This document shows positions 13,083-25,289 of a stretch of DNA of 64,000 nucleotides, one piece after another; position 1 is the first letter of the stretch; every line of letters starts with the position of its first letter. Source of the DNA: Nymphaea colorata (Eukaryota; Streptophyta; Magnoliopsida; Nymphaeales; Nymphaeaceae). The position numbers were made by a program, and so were the translations under genes. The stretch covers positions 25,131,662-25,195,661 of the forward strand of contig NC_045143.1 of assembly GCF_008831285.2 (NCBI RefSeq). The letters run 5' to 3'. The notes below the pieces were generated by a model that saw only the letters and a list, made by a program, of their open reading frames with translations, did not search any database and was not told the DNA's origin.

Positions 13083-13897
13083 TTCCAGCACCTATCCTCT
13101 AAGTGACCGAGACAACCACAATATGTGCACTAAAGTCTCCCACGTCCTCCAGAACCTCGACCTCTTCCTCTACCACGGGAAGAGTATAGTCCACTTATTT
13201 CTCCTCCAAATGAAGCAAGGGCAAAAGGTTGTGAGTTGTTTGATGATGGAAGAAGAGTAACAACCAATCTGTTTAGTCTATTGAAGGCCTCATCAAGATC
13301 AGGAAAATCTGAACCTGTAAGCATTTGTGCCTCGAAAGCAGAGTAATCAGAAGATAGTTCAGCAAGAAATTTAACCACAATCATTTGCTCCATGTGAGAT
13401 TTGAGACAATGCTTACAGCGCGGTTTTAAGGAATTCATCTTTTCATAAGTAAACTTCAACTTTGTAAAGTATTCCGTCAAATCCATGTCTCCTTGCTGCA
13501 TTTGTAACAATTCTTGTTGAACCTGTAAAATTTTGTTGATGTTTTAATCTTGAGAGTACATCTATCGAAGAGAATTTCATATATCTTTGGTTGTATTATA
13601 ATAACAAAGCCCTGCTGCAATGTAAGGCTGAGTGCTATTCATAAGTCAAGCACTAATAATGTTGTTTTCTTCCTTCCACCGTACGTATTTGCCAGTCTTT
13701 TCAATTGGTTCATCTTCTTCTAGTATATATTTCTTCCCATGTCCAACGACTGACAACATGAAGGTTCTAGCCCATACATCATAGTTGGTTCCATCAAGTT
13801 TGATAATGGATCCAAACGTGAATGGATTGGAGAAAGCTTTGTATTCAACACCTGCCTCTGTGTGTTGATTTCCAGATTCAGATCTGTTGGCAACCAT
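13083..13897 (-). pseudogene. Copia Gag
   Basis: The N-terminal gag piece (13897-13646) reads KLDGTNYDVWARTFMLSVVG, the usual copia capsid start. The C-terminal piece (13510-13130) ends in an RGRGRGRGSGGRGR basic tail. A TAG codon (13130-13132) interrupts the frame just before a CCHC zinc knuckle (CTYCGCLGHLEDRC) that continues in the same frame into pol. Gag packages element RNA. The stop and the broken middle make it non-functional. Confidence 0.85.
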
Positions 13898-14329
13898 GGT
13901 AAAATCTCAAAAGTTCTCGGTAGACTAAGTATTGACAAAAAGAAATCAAGCCAATCACCAACGGCACTTTCTAAAATTTCTCTTCGAATTTGTCAGGTAG
14001 AATTCTATTATTCTATATATTGAAATACTGGGTGCATTTTCTGTTTCGATCTGCATTCTGTGTCTCGTTATTTCTATTTACAAGAGGTTCTTGAGCTGCT
14101 TTGAAGTCAAAACTAGAGACTAGAGTTAGATATGTTGGTACCACTCCTTCCTCCTAGCTATGATATTTATCTGGTTGAGATTGTATTCTTCCTTGACGTT
14201 CTTGCATTTCTAAAGTTTTTATCTTTTCTTCTTGAACTCTGCTGTTGATATGTCAACCCTTTTTCCTCCTTGCATCCTCTGCTGTTTGTGTTTGTTTGTC
14301 CACTAATGGTTACATTTTCTTCTTTTCAG

Positions 14330-14963
14330 AGGATATCTGTAAAAGATGCACTTGATGCTGAGTATTTCTGGTGTGATCCGTTGCCATGTGTCCCGAAAAG
14401 GTACAAAATCTTTTGTTCATGCCAAGTATCACAATTGATGGCCTTTTGATAGCCGGTTCTGGCCTTCCTCTTAGTTTACCCAAATACGAGCCATCTCATG
14501 AGTTCCAGACCAAGAAGAAAAGACAACAGCAAAGGCAGCACGAAGAAACAGCCAAGAGGCAAAAATTACAACATCCTCAGCAGCATCAACGTTTGCCGCC
14601 AATTCAGCAACCAAGGCAACCGCATATGCAAATCAGGCCTGGCCCTAACCAATGCCCCACCTCAAGTTGTTGCTGGGCCAAGTCACCACTACAATAAGCC
14701 CGGGGACCCCAGGAGGACAGAACAGGTATCCTCAAGGCCAAAACCCAAGTGGTGGATACAATCCAAATCGTGGTGGCCAAGCTGGTGGATATGCTACTGG
14801 ACCTTATCCACCTCAAGGTGGAGGTCCTGGTTATGCTGGAACCAATATGCCTAGAGGTGGTCGTCCTAGAGCTACAACTGGTGCCTATGGCAAGTCAGGT
14901 ACTGGTCGAGCGCCCAACATGATGGGTGGTAATCGGAATCCACAATATGGTTGGCCACAGTAG
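14330..14963 (+). pseudogene. CDKC: Cyclin-dependent kinase C (CDKC) C-terminal exons
   Basis: The first exon (14330-14400) follows a TCTTTTCAG acceptor and encodes RISVKDALDAEYFWCDPLPC, the end of the CDKC kinase domain. A 74-base GT-AG intron (14401-14474) splits a serine codon. The last exon reads LPKYEPSHEFQTKKKRQQQR and then the Gly/Pro-rich tail ending MMGGNRNPQYGW plus a stop at 14961-14963. CDKC is the plant P-TEFb-type kinase that phosphorylates the RNA polymerase II C-terminal domain in the nucleus. Two frameshifts in the tail (about 14645 and about 14700) break the frame. The catalytic exons are absent; upstream lie intron-like sequence and then the copia element. It is a 3' fragment, probably a pseudogene. 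Confidence 0.88.
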
Positions 14964-17308
14964 TCTGGAATCAAACTGAAGCATGATCTATTCAATATAT
15001 CTGTGCCCTTGACTTGTGATCCTACATTGTGAAGAGAAGGGCTCTGCCAAGGACTTCCGCTTTCACCTCAAGTGGGTCGATGGGAATTGGTTTAATGCAC
15101 CAGAGGTATTCCTACAAACCGGTGTTGGATATTTAAGAATATCCCTTGACCTGGATTTAATTCACGCACTTGTTTTTAGTTTTATATGGAGAAAGAGGAG
15201 ATGGTTAGGTATTTCATTACTACGCTGCTCCTTTGTCCTGCAGACAGAAATAGTTTAACAAGAATGTGTGATTTTCTCTTCGATGTTTATCATAGCTTGA
15301 CTGGCGATGATGGACTTGTCAGTATATGGATGGGTTATGTGGGTTTTGTCTTGTGACTAGAATCTTCGTAGTAGCTATGCAGTCCAATTTCATGGTATTC
15401 CTGGTTTACTTTTTGTAAGTTCAAATATCGTGCCATAGTCATAATTACTCACCATTACAGTTTCTTTTATTGTATTTACATGCCTCGGGGCACGTAATCT
15501 GTTTTTTTTTTCAGTTGAATTGCATGCTCCAAGTACAATTGTTGGTACACTTCTATGAAAGTTTTGGATTTGAACTTAATATCTAGTGAACACAATCAAT
15601 CCTGTTTCATTTTTGCATAGGAATGGTTGGGTTGTTTGTATGGTGTAGCGGTTCTGAAGTTCTTTCACCAGCTACTTCTCCCCAATATGCCACTTTGCAG
15701 TCCCTTCACATCAAAGGCTGAAATGACTTGAACGTGGGAATGCCTCTTTGTGAGAATACAGGAAGATCAATGAATTAGTGGACCTAGGGAGCCCTTTAGA
15801 AGGGCGAACTAATCTTGGACTATCACTAATTCTTCTTTTTTAAAAAAAAAATCTCAGGTTTGGTGCTTTTCTGTTCATTCGTCTCCAATTAGCCCTGGAT
15901 GTGCTTTGTGCTCCAAATTACCAAGTCGGGCCCCTTGTGCGAAGGGGAGATGGCCTAAGGTCCTGGAGAACAATGAACTTTTATTTGTAAGATCGTTTTT
16001 GAAGTAGACTAGGAATTGTAGTTGTTGTCCTGTGTTTCTGATATAATTTTCATCAAATTAAAAATCGTTTTTAAATATAAAAACAACCTTCAAATTTTTT
16101 TTTTTTGTATCTAAAACTTCTTTGGCATATGTAAAATGGCCACCAGTTTTCAGTTGGACCAATTAGGTTGGATTTGCAGCATTATTTAGTAGTCTTCATT
16201 TTTTTAGAATTTTGGATCTTCAGTCATTAACCTCACACGACATTGGTGGAAAGGTTTGCTTTGTCATTTTCTTTTTTTTTTTTTGAGTGAAATTTTATAT
16301 CTTATAGTTGGTAAGGGTTCAACTTAGTAAATATAGGTTCACTTCTTTGTTTTTAGGATGTGTTTATGTTCCTATAAACTTTTATTTTTTTTGCTTGAAT
16401 TCTTGATTTATTTAGCATAAGGTGCAAGGGAGGAGTGACTAGATAGGCGGGGATAGAGTAGAATAGATGATTTGTATTTGATTTTTGAATTCGATAGCTC
16501 GATTTTTGAATTGGATAGTTTGATCTTCCCTACTTTTATAGGAGAGCATATGAAGTTCTTCTTCTACCCAACAAATCAGTCTGGTTTCATAAAAACTCCT
16601 CTTTTGGTAGAAGAGAGTTCCTACTTCTAGGTGATATGCCATTTAATGTCAAGTAGTTTTTTGAAAGAGAAAATTTTTTATTGTGCCTAGAAACATTTTA
16701 AAAGTGTCTTATCATGCAATGATATGCCTTCATTTTGTTCTTACTACCTGCTCAAGTAAAATGAAACTTTAAGTTTTTTTTGTTGTCAATCATTAGAAGA
16801 GGAAATCTGGAAAAATCCTATGAAGCTGAGAAAGTCAAGACTAGGAGATGGTATTGGCTCTAGTGATCAAGTGTCTGTAAGGGTTTAGCAGAAAAATGTC
16901 CTAAGAGAAAAGCCATAATGCCTTATAAAATATTGGCAGGTAGCAAAATAAGAGTTGAGAGATGGGCTCGGGGCTTATGTAGTTGTTCTTCTGGGTTAAT
17001 AATCAAGAGTACGAGGTAGGCATATAGGTGATTTATGTCTATGCCGCGAAGATAATGACTTATGAACTTTTGACATGTTGAAAACCCGCAAAGTGAAACG
17101 GGTTGATATGTGACAAAACTACACCATACCACCAAAGCGGTGGAGCTTCGTAGTAGCCTTTGGGGTGGTGAGGTATTCCCTCAAAGGTGAAGGTCAGCCT
17201 GAAAAAAAAAAAATCAAAAGCAAGAAAAAATGAAAAGGCAAAAAGCCAAATGCAGAAAAAATGTAAGAAAAAGAAACAAAACCAAGAAAAACAAAAAAAG
17301 GTGTTTGT
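14964..17308. other. Non-coding DNA downstream of the CDKC fragment
   Basis: The first few hundred bases are probably the former CDKC 3' UTR. Beyond that only short frames and oligo-A/T runs are visible. A block at 17080-17210 shows codon-like bias on the minus strand but no family was recognised. The stretch ends at the sharp left edge of the second direct-repeat copy. Confidence 0.5.
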
Positions 17309-18713
17309 CAAGAGATAAATGGCATGAAGGCTGAACTCGAAGGAATTGAAATGCGACAATCTTTCATGGATGTGTGATCCTCAGGTCAATATCTGCTCTT
17401 CTTTTTTATTTCCTAAGACATTGAGGATGATTACTTTATGTTCATTTTTTGAAAATTTAAAGGTTTCCCTTTTAGAGATTCAACAACATTGATGTGAAAT
17501 GAATCCCGATGCTTGTACGGTATTGAGGGTAAATGAAAGGCATATCATTTGCACAACACGAGCACTTTTTGCTTATGATTTAAATTGATGATTTATAAAC
17601 TATTTAAAAGTAAACACTTAACATCTCTTGTAATGTTTCTTGACTTCATGGGCATATGAGAAACTCTCAGCCCCTCTCTGTTTTTGAAAAATGTTGTCCT
17701 TTTTATTACCAAACCGCTAGTCCATTCATAGAATAGATGAAACCCCTCAAACATAGTCCACTCATGCTGAGTGTAATGAATTTTCCATCTTCCCCTTTCC
17801 ATGTTCCCATCACAATTTGTTTTATTGTGAAGGCTAGGCAGTATTTTTGTTGATTTCTCTTTTAAGGTTTGCTTAGTAAAGGGTTTGAAAGAGTCGTTAG
17901 CTTTTAACTTTTTTATCATTATTTTTTTATTTTTTTTTTACATTGTCAGTGTCTTCTGATTCATGCAGCTGATGTCGAAGTTTAAAGCTCAACTCATCAG
18001 TGTTCTTGTGGATGTACAGTGGTTATGGAAAAGCCGATTCATGTTGCACGAGAGTTTGATCTTGTACTTCAAAATCAAGTTTTTATTTGAGTTCCCAACA
18101 AAGTTGTGGCATCCAATTTGATTTGACTGAGTTTACATAAATTTTTGGTGAAACAGAAACTAACTAATGCTGGTTGCAAAAGTTCGCACAAAGACAAGCA
18201 AATCTTGTCATTGTTTGTTTGTGTTTTTTGTTTGTTATTTTGTCATAATTGGTAGGAAGCCAAGTGTTATGCATGTACATTGCATGAGAGCTCGAAACCA
18301 CACCCTCTACAGCGGAAATCTCCTACAATTGCTAAGATTGCTACAGAATTCTATTCCAAAACTATGGATGTTTGGGTGACTTTAACATTTGATGATTGAT
18401 TTGTCTTGCTTGCCAAGGCTTATACCTTGGGTTTAGTTTATTTTATTATAGGGAATCTGATTTGACCCAGTGGTTGCAAAGTTGATGTCGAAAACAGAGA
18501 ATTTTTGAGAAATTTACATATATGTGCAGAAATTAGATTGCTTGCGGAAACCAAACAAGTTTCAATTGGTCTATCTTTTACCTGAATTGAGTTAGGATTT
18601 TGGGTGTGATATGACAACTTAAGTCAAAGTCGTGTAGGCTTCTTTCACGGTCTTTCAAATTTGCTTATATTTAGGTCCAGTTAATTTAGAGAACAAAGAT
18701 TTCAAGTAAGGAT
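17309..18713. repeat. 1.4-kb dispersed direct repeat, copy B
   Basis: This is the second copy of the segment at 1-1409, same orientation, 17.3 kb downstream. The left edge in this copy is CAAGAGATAAATGGCATG, after A-rich sequence. The right edge is the shared AAGTAAGGAT. Both copies share the same run of short broken frames, so neither appears to code for protein. Confidence 0.9.
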
Positions 18714-19228
18714 TTTGGTTATTTTATGTTTCATGTATATCGTTTTAAAGTGTTTATTAGTTCAGCTTAGAGTTCTTGCTCGTGAGTGGGTCTAAGCTCT
18801 AAGTTTATGCCCTTATTTTTCTTTGTTCTCATTTGTTTTCAAGTTTGTCGTTGCAGCCGCAGGCACTTCTGGATAAATGTAAGGGCGGATGCATTCAGTG
18901 GAGGAGTTGGAGCACAAGTCAAAGATCTAAATTGACATAGGGTTGCCCTTTCAAGCAACCACACTTTAGGAATTGTTTATTTTTCAACTTCTGTAATTAA
19001 ACTAGTAGCATCACTCTTGAAGAACCTTTGACTTGTTTCTATTTGAGGTAGTAAATGTGCATTTTTTGGTCTAACTTAAAATTTGTTTGTTCCCTGTGTT
19101 CGATCTTTACTTCTCACTTATTGGACTCTTAGTTTCCTCAAACTGCATAAAACTGCTAGTTCCACCAGTGATTTTGCAGAGGTTAGGGACCGACTTTTGT
19201 ATGGTTTTTGGGTCCAAGTTGGGTACTG

Positions 19229-19367
19229 TTTTGTTATGGATATGTTGATACATCAATTTAGATGATTCTCGGTTTTACTATTCAATTTGATAGAAGCTTT
19301 TCCAAGAATTGGTTGTTTGAGACTGAAGAGGGATTGACCAGGATTAGATCTGGACCCATGAAGATGA
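19229..19367. repeat. Local direct repeat, first copy
   Basis: The segment from TTTTGTTATGGATATGTTGA to GGACCCATGAAGATGA recurs at 20933-21092 in the same orientation, with an insertion of about 20 bases in the second copy (around 21045). The two flank the clathrin exon relic. No function is apparent. Confidence 0.7.
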
Positions 19368-19994
19368 TAGACACGTTGTTGAAGCAATTACTACCTGAAA
19401 CCAGCTCCGCCTGCTCATCTTGTTAACAGTTAACTAGTGTTTCAGCAGTATGCTTACAACATTACACAGAAAATCAAAGATACTACTTGCACACAAAATG
19501 ATCAAACATAGAACTATATCTGCTTCCAGTTTACAACAAAATACTTGGATTGGATTTTTGTGTGCTATGCATAATCTACAGGTTTGGAAAGTAGAAACCA
19601 TACTGAAATGTTGTATATGTTGTAATTCACTTATATTCGTATCTCAGTTGGGTAATGCTTGACATTTCGTGGTCATTTCAGTACACAAAATGTGTAAGCA
19701 TAGCATGTAAAAGCAAAAATCTTTTACTAAGTTATTGGATGTACGTGAAGTTCATCCATCCAACTCTTTGTAGGCACTAGGGGCCAAATTGGAGCTCTGT
19801 AGACGAGGTCGTTGTCAAGTTTGAATGTTCAAATGAATGGACCAACATGTAGCTACTTAGCAATGGCTTGTCTATTGGCCATGCTTTTGGTCTCCCTAAA
19901 GTATTATGCATGCATTCTTTCTAGTTGGCATGTGATGTTGCATTTAAGTTTCAGTTGTGTTGTATTATTTATTAACTATATATATTCTTGATAG

Positions 19995-20112
19995 GTGATC
20001 AATCTTGCAAATGCTCCATCAATTGTTGGCAAGCATTTAGACGATGAGTGTCCTGAAGATTTCATCAAAGGCCATATTCTCTTTGTTTCTTCCTTTTTTC
20101 AGTTGAGAAGAG
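19995..20112 (+). pseudogene. CHC: Clathrin heavy chain, single exon relic
   Basis: After a plausible acceptor (ATTCTTGATAG) the frame reads [20 protein letters not shown] and then [11 protein letters not shown]. This closely resembles the clathrin heavy-chain segment containing [20 protein letters not shown]. Clathrin heavy chain forms the triskelion legs of coated vesicles. Substitutions in the usually invariant stretch after EDFIKG, and loss of the following residues, suggest decay. No other clathrin exon was found nearby, so this is an isolated fragment of a protein of about 1700 residues. Confidence 0.72.
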
Positions 20113-20932
20113 GTAATTCGTCTTTCTCTCTCTCTCTAAATATTTTGTTCTTGTTGAGAGGAGGTAATTTGTCTTTCTCTCTCTCTCTAAATATTTCAAT
20201 GTCTGCTTTTGCAAGAACCCATATGTTCTTGACCTTAAAGTATAAGACAAACTTCTGATGAAAAAAATTGAGAAACTGTGGAATATCATAAACATAATGG
20301 CAAAAATGAAAATGAAGAAGTCAATAAAAATGAGAAATGGGGCCAAAGATAGTGATCCCACTTGAGTCTAGCAGCAATCTACTTTATGTACACATGGATC
20401 GTATTAGTTAGCCAGCTCCTTTGGCTTACCTTTTTCTGAAAAATTATGGCATTACAAATTATCTTGTGTTTGAATGTGCTACAACATTGATATTGTATTA
20501 GCTAATGATTAGACACTTTGGCCCACTTAGTTACTTTCCATGGTATGGACCATGGCCAAAAATCTTATTTGTTGTAGTGATCAATCATTTTCTTACATGT
20601 AGATTTGCAGAGCTGCTGGATGCAAGCCCATCCTTGCCGTATCTGATCTTCTGGAACCCAGCCAAATTCTTGCCTCTTTTTTATGAAGCCGCTCACATGG
20701 CCCAAGTAACAGGTCATTATATTGGGTGATATTTAAGGGAGAGAAATTTTTTCATGTTTTTGATGGACGCATGGAAAATGAAATCATGCAGGAAGTGGTG
20801 TTTGATGCATGCAAAAGTTGCAAGGAGATGGTGTTGAAGGATTCCTTGCATATGCACGTGGTTATGTGGGCGGTTCTCCATTGGAGGGTTCCAGTATATT
20901 TATTTTATCTATAAGCATTCTTTCTTATTCAG

Positions 20933-21092
20933 TTTTGTTATGGATATATGTTATACATCAATTTATTTGATTCTTGGTTTTGCTGTTCAATTTGATAGAA
21001 GCTTTTCTAAGAATTGGTTGTTTGAGACTGAAACACAGGGATTGGTCTCACTTTGAAAGGACCATGATTAGATCTGGACCCATGAAGATGAC
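20933..21092. repeat. Local direct repeat, second copy
   Basis: This is the partner of 19229-19367. It shares the GATAGAAGCTTTTC-AAGAATTGG block and ends in GGACCCATGAAGATGA. The two copies are 1.7 kb apart. Confidence 0.7.
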
Positions 21093-21679
21093 AGAAGGCA
21101 AAATAGAATATAAGTTCAGAAAATGCAAGCACATTTACGTCTTATTTCTTTCATGCTTCTCTCGTCCTCGTTGTCTCTTAGTCCTCATCGTCTCCCTCAC
21201 ACTCTCACTCTCCTGCTCCAGCAAGTCACCCTCATCTCTCTCTCGCTGCCTCCCCTGACTCCCTCCCTCACTGTGTCTGCGCTCTCGCTCCCTCCTGACT
21301 CCCTCCCTGGGGCCTCTGGATGATCGATGACTTCGACAACGACGGCACCGTCTTCGATTCAGGTACGACCCTGAGCTTCTTCCTCGAGGGGTGGCATCCC
21401 TTTTTAAAGAACGACTATGATAGAACCCAACATGGTCAGAAGAAGAAACAGTAATAAAAACATTAAGAAGAACGTCAAATCAAGTTAGAGAGGATACCCG
21501 TGGGAAGCCCTAGACTATCTCAATTTGACTAACCACAAATTTCTAAGACGATTAGAGTTCAACCTTATAAATGCATTCTTATAACAAATGTTTAGAAGCT
21601 ATTTTGCACATCATCCTTGATTAATACTTGATGTGCATGCATTAGTACTAGTCATACTCATGCTTTTACTTTGATTTGT

Positions 21680-21730
21680 GCACACACACACACACACACA
21701 CACACACTTATATATATATATATATATATA
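21680..21730. repeat. (CA)n(TA)n compound microsatellite
   Basis: About 14 CA units run directly into about 11 TA units, followed shortly by GA-rich sequence to 21780. Confidence 0.95.
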
Positions 21731-23925
21731 CGTGGAGAGAGGGTGGGAGAGAGAGAGAAAGAGAAGAGAGAGAGAGGGAGTTATGACGTGGTCTTTACCA
21801 TCTATGTCTTAATTTCAAGTTTGAATGCAATTTTATACTAAGAAGGTAGTTATGTGTATATCCATTTAAACATATGCACATCTTAACCATAATTTAGGTT
21901 ATTCCATTCCCAACCTCAACATTCTTCCCCATGCATCTAATATCATAATGTGGAATATAACTACTTATAAGTAGTTCTTATGAGACAATTGTAAATATAG
22001 CATTAGAGACAATACTTTGGACTCACATCAATCTTGAGGTTATTTCCTTTTTCTAGATTTTTAATTAAGCAGTTGCTCAAGCATTAGTCAATCACTCCCT
22101 AACATGAGGTAAGAGACATAGCCACTCAACTCAACACATCCATTTCTAAGGTTAAGAGGCTAACAAGTTGGATAGCAAGTATGTAGGAGGTTCACCCAGG
22201 TTAAGGTAAGAATAAGTGATGTAAAATACCTTCTAACAAATCCAATTAACCATCATAGGGATTCTGACTCTAATCATATTTTTTATTTCCTTGTTTTTAG
22301 TTAATTTGGCTTACTCGTTGAGCAGGTTTCTTGCATTAATCAAATCTATGATTCTTTTTTTGTGACAATCTAAATCTGACATCAATGGCTATTCCTTAGG
22401 TTTGGTTCTCTTATTTCTATGGCACTAGAATCACTTTATTCTTACTTAAGATCTAAGTATCCACATCCAGATTTTTTTTTCTTATGTTTTATTTTTGTGC
22501 AGCTACTCAACACTAAATAATACGTTGGTAGAGGAAAATGTTAATATCTTACAACCTGATCAGTCTTCTCAGGTTACATTCTATTTAGCCTTATTAAACA
22601 AAAACATCAACATAATAGGGAGTATCAGGCTTGCTCATACTATTTCTAGAAGTAGACATAATTAGTTAGATTAGTCTCTACTCATTGCTTTATTTGCAAT
22701 AGAATTTTCTACACACTTCTCTATTCGGCCAGACTTGTTTCACAACTAATCATCACAAACTTGTTTAGTAGTTCTAAACTTCAAGTGTTTTACACACTGT
22801 GGCGTTTGAGAGTAATTTGTGATTCTAATCACATACTATATTTCAGAAAAGATTGTAAATGTGCCTAGCTTCTTATAAGAAGGATTGGATGCATTGTTTC
22901 ATGTTAATGTTAATAGAAAATAGAACCACCTTTAACAGTCTATGTGTGTGTGTAATCAACCTATATGCATAATTTCCCACACTTATACATTGATTTACAT
23001 GCAACCACATGCAAAGGGTGAGACCTACATACTTCTCTCATGTCTGAATATTACCATGCATGTTTAGTGCTGGTAAATGCAAGTTATTCCATAATATCCA
23101 TAGACTACCAATAATCACATATTATGATAACTCTGTTTTAGTGATATTTTGATTTCACAAATTCTAGTACCGGTAAATATATGGTTGTCTTTTTCTTTTT
23201 TTCTCCTATGTTCTGTTATAGTGATGAATTAACATGATGTATTAAATCTATAAGCAAAGTAGAGACACAATCAATGAGCAGTAATTTTCGTTAATCTGAC
23301 TTGCTCATCCTAATTTGTACAAGTATCCTAATTTGTACAAGTAACCTTCTTCAGCTTTGACTGCTTAGCAAACCAGATCACAAAGAATCTTGATAAATTC
23401 CTTATTCAAGCGGTTTTAACAGACATGCATATTCATGTCAAAGGTCATTACATAGGTTTATTCAATTCTTTTAGCAGAACACATACAGACATATATACCA
23501 ATATGGTTTAAGGAAGAACAATAGTTTCTATGCATGGTTTACTATCCAACAAAATTGATTACAAAAGATTCTTTTGAACTCTCTGGTTATGGACTTTTGA
23601 AATTAAGGCATTTTCATCTCACAACAACCATTTAGTAATTTGCCAATGTACTAAGAAAATATGATAATCTTCTCTTGTAATTTGATTGTATTTTGAATTC
23701 TAAAAGAAACTTAATGTCATGCTTAGATTCCTAGAAACATGATGAAATGCATAATATCATATGCAAAACAATTATTCTCATTCACAACCTAAGTGTTCCT
23801 AAGTGTGTGTCTACGCATATACAGATTTACATATTTATGTTTATATATATCTATATGCACATAAGCACATTAACGTATTTGAACAACATGTTTCACACAT
23901 ATCTGAATATTTTTCATTCATGTTA

Positions 23926-24160
23926 AAACATAAAACAAATATAATTCCAACAACTTACAAAACTATCAACATCATGAGGCCTCTGGTTCTCTAGGACTGC
24001 TTCATGTTTGCTTTCTTCTCTTGTAGTACATACACAAATTAAAACATAAACAAGTATAATTCCAACAACTTACAAGACTATCAACACCATAAGGCCTCTG
24101 GTTCTCTATGACTGCTTCATGTTTGCTTTCTTCTCTTGTAGTACATACACAAATCAAACT
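23926..24160. repeat. 115-bp tandem duplication
   Basis: Two adjacent copies of a unit containing ATAATTCCAACAACTTACAA, GGCCTCTGGTTCTCTA and TCTCTTGTAGTACATACAC lie at a 115-base spacing (23941 and 24056). A few substitutions separate them. Confidence 0.85.
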
Positions 24161-24682
24161 TATAATTTGTTCAAACTTATATACTTATTCATATATATAT
24201 ATACTACTTTCTAACGCCACAAAATACAATACTTACTAGAACCTTTGCTGACTAGACACATCCCTGAGTTTCAATCAACAACCCCTTCTACTTCTTATTT
24301 TCTTAAGTAGCTGAGACAATCGAGGAGTACACCATTTAGTACCAAATTTAATCCCAAATAGAAAAGGAGCATAAATGAAGACTTACCTCTCTCTTTTCTC
24401 CAATTTTCTGTTGTTAGGACCTTCCCCTATAAGAATGCAGCAAATTGAAGGTTAAGATACTACAATACAAGGTTAAAGTGGTTATCTTCAAGGCCACTAA
24501 AACTATGATCAGAATTTGCAACTTCTCCCAAGAAGGATGTCCTACAGTTTCCCCCTCAACAATCTTTCGATACACCCATTAACATATTTGATCAACTTAT
24601 TTTCTCATGCAAAAGTAGTAACCCCCTATTTAATGTATATAATTTATGCTTCATTATGACTTAATGAGAGGTTTAATTAGGC

Positions 24683-24683
<1 letters not shown>

Positions 24684-24715
<32 letters not shown>
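24684..24715. repeat. (AT)n microsatellite
   Basis: An uninterrupted AT dinucleotide run. Confidence 0.95.
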
Positions 24716-24717
<2 letters not shown>

Positions 24718-25024
24718 TCTCTAGAAACATATTCAGTTCTATATAATGAAAAATGACAGGTTTTACAAAGAAAGAAAGAGAGATAAATACATAAACAATA
24801 TATAGAGCCCGAGTCAAAAGAATTGTATCAGGCCGAGTTAGATTCAGACCCAGGCCCGACTCTACCCAACAAAATTTCTTTGACTAGGCCAGTTTGTGGA
24901 AGGAATAGCCGGCCCAAAGCCTGATGTACCCGATCCCCACCTTTATTGGCTGCCCCATAGAGGTTGTAAATTAAAATATTAACGCCCATCTTTCAAATAT
25001 TTTTGGCTCCTTACTAATTTCAAA

Positions 25025-25090
25025 AAGTTGGAAGGAGCGGCATCATCATTCACTTAAAGTTGGAAGGAGCGGCATCATCATTCACTTAAA
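25025..25090. repeat. 33-bp tandem duplication
   Basis: Two near-identical adjacent units contain GTTGGAAGGAGCGGCATCAT and CATTCACTTAAA. Confidence 0.9.
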
Positions 25091-25289
25091 TATATGATGC
25101 TTGGAAAATACCACCGAACATTAAGAAATATCACGCCGAAACAAAAAGAGTTGAAAGCTTTTACAAAGTCATGCTGAACACATGCAATGTCGAAACTGAT
25201 TTTGCAGGAGATGAATGAGAGTTATATACACATACAATCTTTTATGTATAAATAATTAAGTGTGATAGTATTTGAGAAAGCGTAGAAAG

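Larger units (their letters stand above)
9419..13940 (-). mobile_element. Ty1/copia LTR retrotransposon, 5'-truncated
   Basis: Read on the minus strand, the order is gag, CCHC zinc knuckle, protease, integrase, reverse transcriptase, RNase H, which is the copia order. A polypurine tract (CTCCCCCT at 9657-9664 on the plus strand) directly precedes a single LTR at 9419-9656. No matching LTR or tRNA-complementary primer site is present beyond the gag start near 13897, so the 5' end is lost. Stops and frameshifts in the RT region and a stop between gag and pol show it is dead. It lies just upstream of the broken CDKC exons and may have contributed to that gene's disruption. Confidence 0.92.
21093..25281. 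other. Long non-coding A+T-rich region
   Basis: No gene was recognised in about 4 kb. The region holds a pyrimidine-rich block (21150-21320) with repeated CTGACTCCCTCCCT, a CA/TA microsatellite, tandem duplications, and from 24800 to 24960 a degenerate GGCCCG-rich stretch resembling the small element at 25290-25684. Confidence 0.5.

Noticed and set aside
13898-14329. 5' LTR of the minus-strand copia element
   Set aside because: No sequence matching 9419-9656 and no tRNA primer site was found here; the stretch looks like CDKC intron.
17060-17359. Minus-strand 99-codon Phe-rich frame
   Set aside because: Created by A-rich sequence at the edge of the direct repeat; no family recognised.
23926-24160. 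Possible CRISPR-like repeat pattern
   Set aside because: Only two adjacent 115-bp copies without spacers in a plant genome; a simple tandem duplication.
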